64,000 nucleotides of DNA from contig JARUPY010000162.1 of the NCBI GenBank assembly GCA_029817715.1, positions 298,001-362,000 of the forward strand. Direction: 5' to 3'. The number at the start of each line of letters is the position of its first letter. Position 1 is the first letter of the stretch. This DNA comes from Melastoma dodecandrum (Eukaryota; Streptophyta; Magnoliopsida; Myrtales; Melastomataceae). Under the pieces are notes generated by a model. The model was given only the letters and a program-made list of their open reading frames with translations, had not been told where the DNA came from and did no database searches. This document shows positions 57,817 to 64,000 of this stretch, in pieces. The translations under genes and the position numbers were made by a program.

Positions 57817-58051
57817 TGTAAAGAAGGAAGAGTTAAATCAAGTGTTCCTCGACTTGCGGAGAACAAAGGACAGAAGGAAGAAGAGGAGAAAAGCTGAAGA
57901 AGGACTTGTTTGTATTAAAGCCCAAAATAATAGGCCCTTGAGTATAAATATGTTGTCTACATTGTACAGATAGAATAACAATAAAAATTCTAGGGTTTTT
58001 CTTCCTGTGCTCGATCTTTTCTTTGCTCTGCTTGATCCGGCGACGATGACA
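57817..58051 (+). repeat. 5' LTR of Copia 4
   Basis: TGTAAAGAAGG...GACGATGACA. It contains GTATAAATATG (TATA box) near 57946 and an AATAACAATAAAA polyadenylation-type stretch near 57974. Confidence 0.95.
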
Positions 58052-61000
58052 TGGTATCAGAGCGCCAAACTTATGCTGCAGTAGTCGCCGGAGCAGTTAG
58101 GAGACAACCGGTGATTGTAGCGGCTGAGCAACTTGAAGACAGTCGAAGGCAGTCATTAGATATGATGAATGCGAATAGGAGATTGGGGGAAATGGAAGAT
58201 CAGATGTCGCCCTTCTTCATACATCAGACAGACACTTTAAGTTCTGTCGCGATTAGTCCTCCTCTAAATGGTATGAATTACTTCACTTGGTCAAGATCAT
58301 TCGAAATGGCGTTGATTTTCAGAAATAAGATTGGATTCGTTGATGGTAGTATTCCTATGCCTGGAATAGAAGATCTGATTTATCCTCTATGGAAGAGATG
58401 CAACATGCTTGTAGTCTCATGGATGCTTAGATCTATGACAGAAAGTATCGCCAGCAATGTGTTCTTTATGAATTCGGCTTTGGAGATATGGGAGGTGTTA
58501 AAGAAAAGGTACGCGGTACCTGATAAGACGAAGGTTAGCAAGGTGCAATACATGTTGATGGCTGTGATGCAAGAAAATAAAAGTGTAGATGAATACTATA
58601 CTGAGTTGAATGGTATATGGGAGGAGTTGAAATCTGTAAGACCATTGCCGCATTGTGAATGTGGTAGATGTAATGATCTGTGCTTTAAGAAATATGCAGA
58701 TAATCAGATGGAGGATTATGTCTACAGATTCTTATATGGTTTAAATGATGAGTTTGATGTTTTGAAAGGCAGAATTTTGGGGATAAAGCCGTTTCCCAGT
58801 CTTGATGAAGTTTACAACATGGTGATTCAGGAAGAGTCTTATAAGAAAGGAAAAGGTATGAGAACAGACAGGATGGGATTAAAGGCAGAGTCTATGGCTT
58901 TTGCTACATCTGCAATGCCCTCGGTTGATTTCAAGAGGAGGCAACAGAAGAGAAGTGATATGTTATGTGCTCATTGTGGCAAGAAAGGGCACACAAAGGA
59001 TAGATGCTTTCAATTGATTGGATATCCTAACAATGCTTCTGGAATGAGAGGGAAAAAAAGGTTTGGTCAAGGTTTTGCAAATGACCAGAAGTCAGTTGCA
59101 GCTGTAGCGAATGATGAAGGAATAAACAACTCACAAAATTCAGGACTTTATGAAGTGAAGGAGCAGATACAAGGGCTCGTGGCTTTGCTTGGTGTTCAAG
59201 GAGAACAGTCTGCACCTGCTGTAACCTCTTCTTCCAGTCAAATTTCTAACAAAATCGATCCTTCAAATGCTTTTGCAAACACAGCAGGTATTTGTTGTGC
59301 AAATTTTGGTCAAAGTTTTGAACAAGAGTGGGTCATTGATACAGGAGCAACTAATCATATTGCTAGTAATCTTTCTTTGTTTCATGAGTGTCATCCTATT
59401 CAGCAAATGTTCGTTTCTCTTCCTAATAGTCATAAAGTTCAGGTTACTCACATAGGTGTAGTAATCATTCATAAAGATTTTGTGTTGGAGAATGTCTTAT
59501 ACATACCAACTTTCCATATAAATTTGGTTTCAGTTAGTCAGCTTATGAAAACAGGGTCTTATTTCATATCTTTCTTTAAAAGTTTTTGCTTCATACAGGC
59601 CCTATTATCATGGAAGATGATTGGTCTTGCTGAGGAAAAAGGTGGATTGTATGTTCTGCAAGCAAGGAAAGAAGGTTCCAATGTCAAGTTTAGTTCAAAT
59701 GCAGTTTCTGTGAAAAATGACTTTTCTGCATGAGTTGTGGCATTATAGGTTAGGTCATCCATCTATGGATACGTTTAGACATATTAATTCCTGTAATCAT
59801 CTGGTTTCTGCACATAATAAAGGAGTATGTTCAGTTTGTCACTATGATAAACAAAAGAGGCTAACGTTTCCAGATCATATTCAGAAAACAAAACAGTGTT
59901 TTGAGTTGATTCACTGTGATATATGGGGTCCTTCAACACAGTCTATTAATGGACACAAATATTTTCTAACCATTGTAGATGATTTTAGTAGATTTACATG
60001 GGTGTATCTACTTAAAACAAAAACTGAAGTTTCAGAACTTGTACATAAATTTTGTAAACTAGTTGAAACACAGTTTGATACTAAAGTGAAAATCATTAGG
60101 TCGGACAATGGTAAGGAATTCTTAATGGCAGAATTTTATAGCAATCAAGGAATCATACATCAAACTAGTTGTGTGGAAACACCTCAACAAAATGGTATTG
60201 TTGAAAGAAAACATCAACATATTTTGAATGTAGCAAGAGCATTTTTGTTTCAATCCAAGATTCCTGTGCATTTTTGGGGTGATGCTATTCTTGCTGCAGT
60301 ACATGTAATCAATCGATTGCCTACATGCATTTTGAGACAAAAGTCACCATTTGAATTGCTCTTTCTTAAAAAACCAGATTATACACATTTAAGAACATTT
60401 GGATGTTTGTGTTTTGCATCTACTTTAAAGAGTGGTCGTACAAAGTTTGATCCTAGAGCAGTTAAATGCATATTTGTTGGATATTCGATGACTACAAAAG
60501 GTTATAAATTTTATGACATGAATTCTCATCAGTATATTGTTTCAAGAGATGTCATCTTTTATGAAAGTCAATTTCCATTTAAAAACAGTCTTTCTGAATC
60601 TCTTTCATATGTTCATAAATCTCTTCCTTTGCCTGAGTTTCAAATTGATTCAACATTGGTAGATCATAATCATTCTGGTCAGTGTTTTGACATTGATGAA
60701 AGAAATAAAGTTGTCTCCGAAAAATTCTGCATGCGTAGAAGTACTAGGCAAAGGAACCTTCCTACTTATTTGCAGGACTACCATCATGATCTTTCTTCAG
60801 TAAGTTCAGTCTCAATTCCTAAATCAGATAAGCTTCATGTTCATCCTATTCAAAGTTGTTTATCATATTCCAAATTGTCTTCTTCTTACAAAAGTTTTGC
60901 TGCTAATATCATGTTGCATCCTGATCCCACTCATTTTTCTGAGGCTGTTCGACATGAACACTGGTGCAAAGCCATTGATGCTGAGTTAAGTGCTCTGGCT

Positions 61001-62500
61001 GAAAGTCGTACTTGAAAGTTGGTTGAGTTGCCTGAAGGAAAGCTTCCTATTGGATGTAAATGGATATTCAAGACCAAGTTTAATGCAGATGGGAGTATTG
61101 ATAAGTATAAAGCAAGGTTGGTTGCAAAAGGATACACTCAAAAGGAAGGTATTAATTACACAGACACTTTCTCTCCTGTTGCTAAGCATTCCACTGTTAG
61201 AGTGTTTTTAGCGCTTGCTGCGATGTCTGGCTGGCATTTGTGTCAAATGGATATCAATAACGCTTTCTTGAATGGTGACTTGGATGAGGATGTGTATATG
61301 ATGGTGCCCGAAGGTTTGGTGATTGATCATTTGCAGTTTAAGGGGGAGAAAAGGATTGTGTGTAAACTGCAAAAATCGTTATATGGTCTTAAGCAAGCAT
61401 CTCGTCAATGGAATTCAAAATTTGTGGCTGCCTTGACAGGTTATGGATTTACACAGTCAAAGTCTGATTATTCATTGTTTCTAAAGGGACAAGGTGATGG
61501 ATTTATCGCTTTGCTGATATATGTGGATGATATTGCTATTGCTGGACCAAATATGGCTGTGATTGATGAGTTTAAACAGTATTTAGCAACTGTCTTCAGG
61601 TTGAAAGATCTGGGGCAGCTTAAATACTTTCTTGGTTTGGAATTGGCTAGGTCAACTGAAGGGATTGTACTCTCACAGCGAAAGTATGCTTTGGAATTGT
61701 TGCAAGAGCATGGATTGTTAGTTGTAAAGCCAGCAGTCATACCCATTATGCCAAATCACAAACTGTCAAAGGAAGAAGGAGTACAGTTGGTTGATCCTGC
61801 TGAATATAGGCAATTGGTGGGAAAACTCATGTATCTAACATTAACTAGGCCTGACATTGCTTATTCAGTCCAGGTACTTACTCAGTTTATGGCTCATCCA
61901 ACTAATGCACATATGAGAGCAGCTTATCAGGTATTGAAGTATGTTAAAGCATCACCTGGAGCTGGTTTATTTTTTGATGCTCAGAAATCAAATCAGTTGA
62001 TGGTTTACGTTGACAGTGATTGGGGTAGTTGTCCTGATTCAAGAAAATCTGTTTCTGGGTATTGCATATATTTGGGAGGTTCTTTGATTAGCTGGAAGAC
62101 TAAGAAACAACCCACAGTGGCTAGGAGCTCGGCAGAGGCAGAATACAGAGCACTTGGAGTTGCTGTGTGTGAAGCATTGTGGCTGGTAGCAGTGATGCAA
62201 GAATTTGGATTAGCAGTTCAAAGGCCGGTTGATGTTATGTGTGATAATCAATCAGCGATTTACATAGCCAAAAATCTAGTGTTTCATGAAAGAACAAAGC
62301 ACATAGAAATGGATTGCCATTTTGTTCGAGAAAGGTTGCAAAGTGGGCTGATTTGGTTAAAGCATGTTTCTTCGAAGTTGCAACTGGCTGATTTGTTCAC
62401 AAAAGGGTTCTCAGGGCCAAGATTTACATGGTTGAAGTCCAAGATGAGTATGAAAGATATATATACTCATCTTGAGGGGGTGTCAAGAAGGAAGAGTTAA
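58051..62500 (+). pseudogene. Copia 4 gag-pol (one frameshift, one nonsense codon)
   Basis: The gag frame is open from 58051, but the first ATG there overlaps the LTR end and primer site; ATG 58162 or 58201 is an alternative. Gag includes PHCECGRCND and the zinc knuckle CAHCGKKGHTKDRC near 58969. The protease has WVIDTGATNHIA near 59330. The frame ends at TGA 59731, but the GAG-pre-integrase and integrase ([49 protein letters not shown]) continue from 59717 in another frame. At 61013-61015 a TGA occupies the place of the conserved Trp before KLVELPEGKLP. The RT (GCKWIFKTKFNADG, SLYGLKQASRQWN, IYVDDIAIAG) and RNase H (VYVDSDWGSCPDSRKS, SSAEAEYRAL, LADLFTKG) follow intact to 62500. Confidence 0.92.
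58052..58063 (+). promoter_or_regulatory. primer-binding site (tRNA-Met type) of Copia 4
   Basis: TGGTATCAGAGC abuts the 5' LTR with no spacer. Confidence 0.92.
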
Positions 62501-62715
62501 ATCAAGTGTTCCTCGGCTTGCGGAGAACAAAGGACAGAAGAAAGAAGAGGAGAAAAGCTGAAGAAGGACTTGTTTGTATTAAAGCCCAAAATAATAGGCC
62601 CTTGAGTATAAATATGCTGTCTACATTTTACGGATAGAATAACAATAAAAATTCTAGGGTTTTTCTTCCTGTGCTCGATCTTTTCTTTGCTCTGCTTGAT
62701 CCGGCGATGATGACA
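62481..62715 (+). repeat. 3' LTR of Copia 4
   Basis: TGTCAAGAAGG...GATGATGACA, preceded by the purine tract CTTGAGGGGG (62471-62480). Confidence 0.95.
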
Positions 62716-63123
62716 CTTACCCCATCAACATTGAACAACTCGCTATGCTCTTAAAGGACCACGAAATCATTAGTTCCGGAGCTGCTTTGAAATTTATCTG
62801 TTGTTTAGCTATGTTATTATGGGGCCAAAACATGTCTGTACTTCCACATTCTTCGAGATGCTTCTGTAATAACTCAAACGGGCCAGAAGTTTTACTAGCT
62901 GTTTGGTTTTGAATGACCCTAGATTATGTAAAAATCCGACTTCGAATTTCTGCGATTTCTAGGTATTTAACGCCGGACTCATCATAAGCTTGAGACACAA
63001 GAAACCTCTCACATAACTTGATCTGTCCCTGAATCTTTAGCCGAAGATCACTTCATACTTAGAGTAATGATGGTACCGATCTTATGTAGAAAAGCATACA
63101 AACATGAGTCGAACAAGAGTGAA
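62716..63123. other. 3' flank of the AGL12-like gene
   Basis: Probably 3' untranslated and intergenic DNA, with the CTTAC duplication at its left end. No other feature is seen. Confidence 0.5.
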
Positions 63124-63909
63124 TCAGAAGTGGTGAATATTGCACACTTGGGAAAGGAGTTGCTGTTCCTCCTGCTGTATGGTTAGTGGGTAATTAACAC
63201 AGTTAATGTTGTTGTTGGTCATCGACACTTCTGCATTCTTCTCATCAATCTGCAAACATTATCCATCCCCCAATGGAAAAAGAAACAAAAGCATCAAGTA
63301 AATTATATTTCATGTGCGCGACGCGTTGAATAATACCTTCTCCTGAAGGTACTGATTTTCAGCTTGTAATATCCCTTCCTGCAACGCACAACAAAGAAAA
63401 ATCGATCCCGAATTAGGAGCAAATCTCGGATCCCCAGTATACTTGTAATGGGAACAGGTTTAGAATATGTTTTTTTTTTCGGAAAATTTGTCTCTAGGAG
63501 ACAAAGCGAGCTGGGAGGAATTCGATCTTACGTTGTTCCTCAGCAGTTGGATCTCTTGAAACATGATGTCCATCTGCAATGCAATATAATCATCGCGTGC
63601 TTGGGTTGTGATTTATGTAGGAAAGAGGTGATCTGCATTCATGTTAGATTTACGGGGTCGTCCATACCTTTGTTGAACGAATGTGATAGATCCATAACTC
63701 GAGATGCTTTTCGAGAACATCTAACTCGTCCAGTGTCATGTTTTCAGATCCTCCACCAAGCACATAACTGTAATATACAAGAGATAAATCTCATGAATTC
63801 GATGAGGAACGGAAAATCCAAGTATTCGGGATTCAATCCCAGATTACCCGAGACCCTTGCGGAGCACTTCAATCTCTTGCTTCAGAATGCCAATCTCCTC
63901 CTTCGCATC
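63124..63909 (-). CDS. AGL12: AGL12/XAL1-like MIKC MADS-box factor, 3' exons only
   Basis: Five exons read leftwards from 63909: 63909-63848, 63767-63668, 63573-63532, 63378-63337 and 63249-63124. Their lengths (62, 100, 42, 42, 126) are the MIKC pattern for K-domain and C-terminal exons. They encode DAKEEIGILKQEIEVLRKGL, YVLGGGSENMTLDELDVLEK, WIYHIRSTK, MDIMFQEIQLLRNN, EGILQAENQYLQEK and a C region ending QLLSQVCNIHHF. The insert between KGL and GGG and the TLDELxxLEK(H/N)LE motif are features of the AGL12 clade, a regulator of root growth and flowering. The acceptor at 63768 was chosen over a nearer AG because only it keeps the frame. The MADS-box and I-region exons lie beyond the right edge. 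No lesion is seen. Confidence 0.85.
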
Positions 63910-64000
63910 CTGAAAAATATGTTCCAAAAGTAAACCGGCCACCTTTATCATGATCTGTTCATTTGAAAACCGGATTGTCCTTCGCTACTCACGAATAAAC

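Larger units (their letters stand above)
57817..62715 (+). mobile_element. Copia element 4, complete, moderately young
   Basis: Both LTRs are 235 bp (57817-58051 and 62481-62715) and differ at seven positions without indels. A perfect CTTAC target duplication flanks the element (57812-57816 and 62716-62720). Primer site, all Copia domains and the purine tract are present. Coding is broken only by one frameshift near 59725 and one TGA at 61013-61015. Confidence 0.95.

Noticed and set aside
1..64000. CRISPR array or bacterial operon structure
   Set aside because: No spaced identical repeats and clear intron-containing plant genes throughout.

Overview
This is plant nuclear DNA, almost certainly from a core eudicot. 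The genes have spliceosomal GT-AG introns and belong to plant-only families: AGAMOUS-clade and AGL12-type MADS-box factors, an ERF/DREB factor, a plastid-targeted SnoaL/NTF2-like protein, patellins and an NPF transporter. Most of the remainder is LTR retrotransposons. From memory, relatives of the Pin2-like, methylthiotransferase, NTF2-like, ERF and AGL12 genes all lie in the At1g71-At1g72 interval of Arabidopsis, so the surviving genes look like an old collinear block diluted by transposons. I cannot name the species.

Layout. 1-400: a small secreted potato-inhibitor-II-type gene. 1985-12856: a dead CDKAL1/MiaB-type tRNA methylthiotransferase gene, cut in one exon by about 7.8 kb of endogenous pararetrovirus-like DNA made of two convergent inverted arms. 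The left arm carries a hAT transposon with a perfect 8-bp target duplication and a captured cystatin-like gene piece. 13140-18266: an old Copia element. 18480-20815: remnants of an NPF transporter and of two convergent patellins, plus a SINE-like repeat. 23930-25896: an intact SEEDSTICK/AGL11-like MADS gene of 8 coding exons. 26522-28132: an intact 5-exon SnoaL/NTF2-like plastid gene. 30178-30627: an intact ERF gene. 31102-35173 (minus): a UPF0301/AlgH-like gene whose last exon is split by a 1944-bp solo LTR with a perfect 5-bp target duplication. 35359-39451: a Copia deletion derivative. About 40440-53735: a repeat mosaic containing a Tat/Ogre-like Ty3 element, itself hit by a young Copia element (46046-50657, TSD GCAAC). 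54812-55429: a broken glucuronoxylan methyltransferase. 57817-62715: another fairly young Copia element (TSD CTTAC). 63124-63909 (minus): the 3' exons of an AGL12/XAL1-like MADS gene that runs off the right edge.

The genes do not form a pathway. Two are MADS-box factors (ovule-type and root-type), one is a stress-type ERF, and the others are housekeeping or plastid genes. The most unusual object is the pararetrovirus-like element. In both arms the end of the RNase H frame is overlapped for exactly 80 bp by a second frame encoding two zinc knuckles, followed in the left arm by a basic domain of 23-residue tandem repeats and an acidic tail. I did not recognise this layout.
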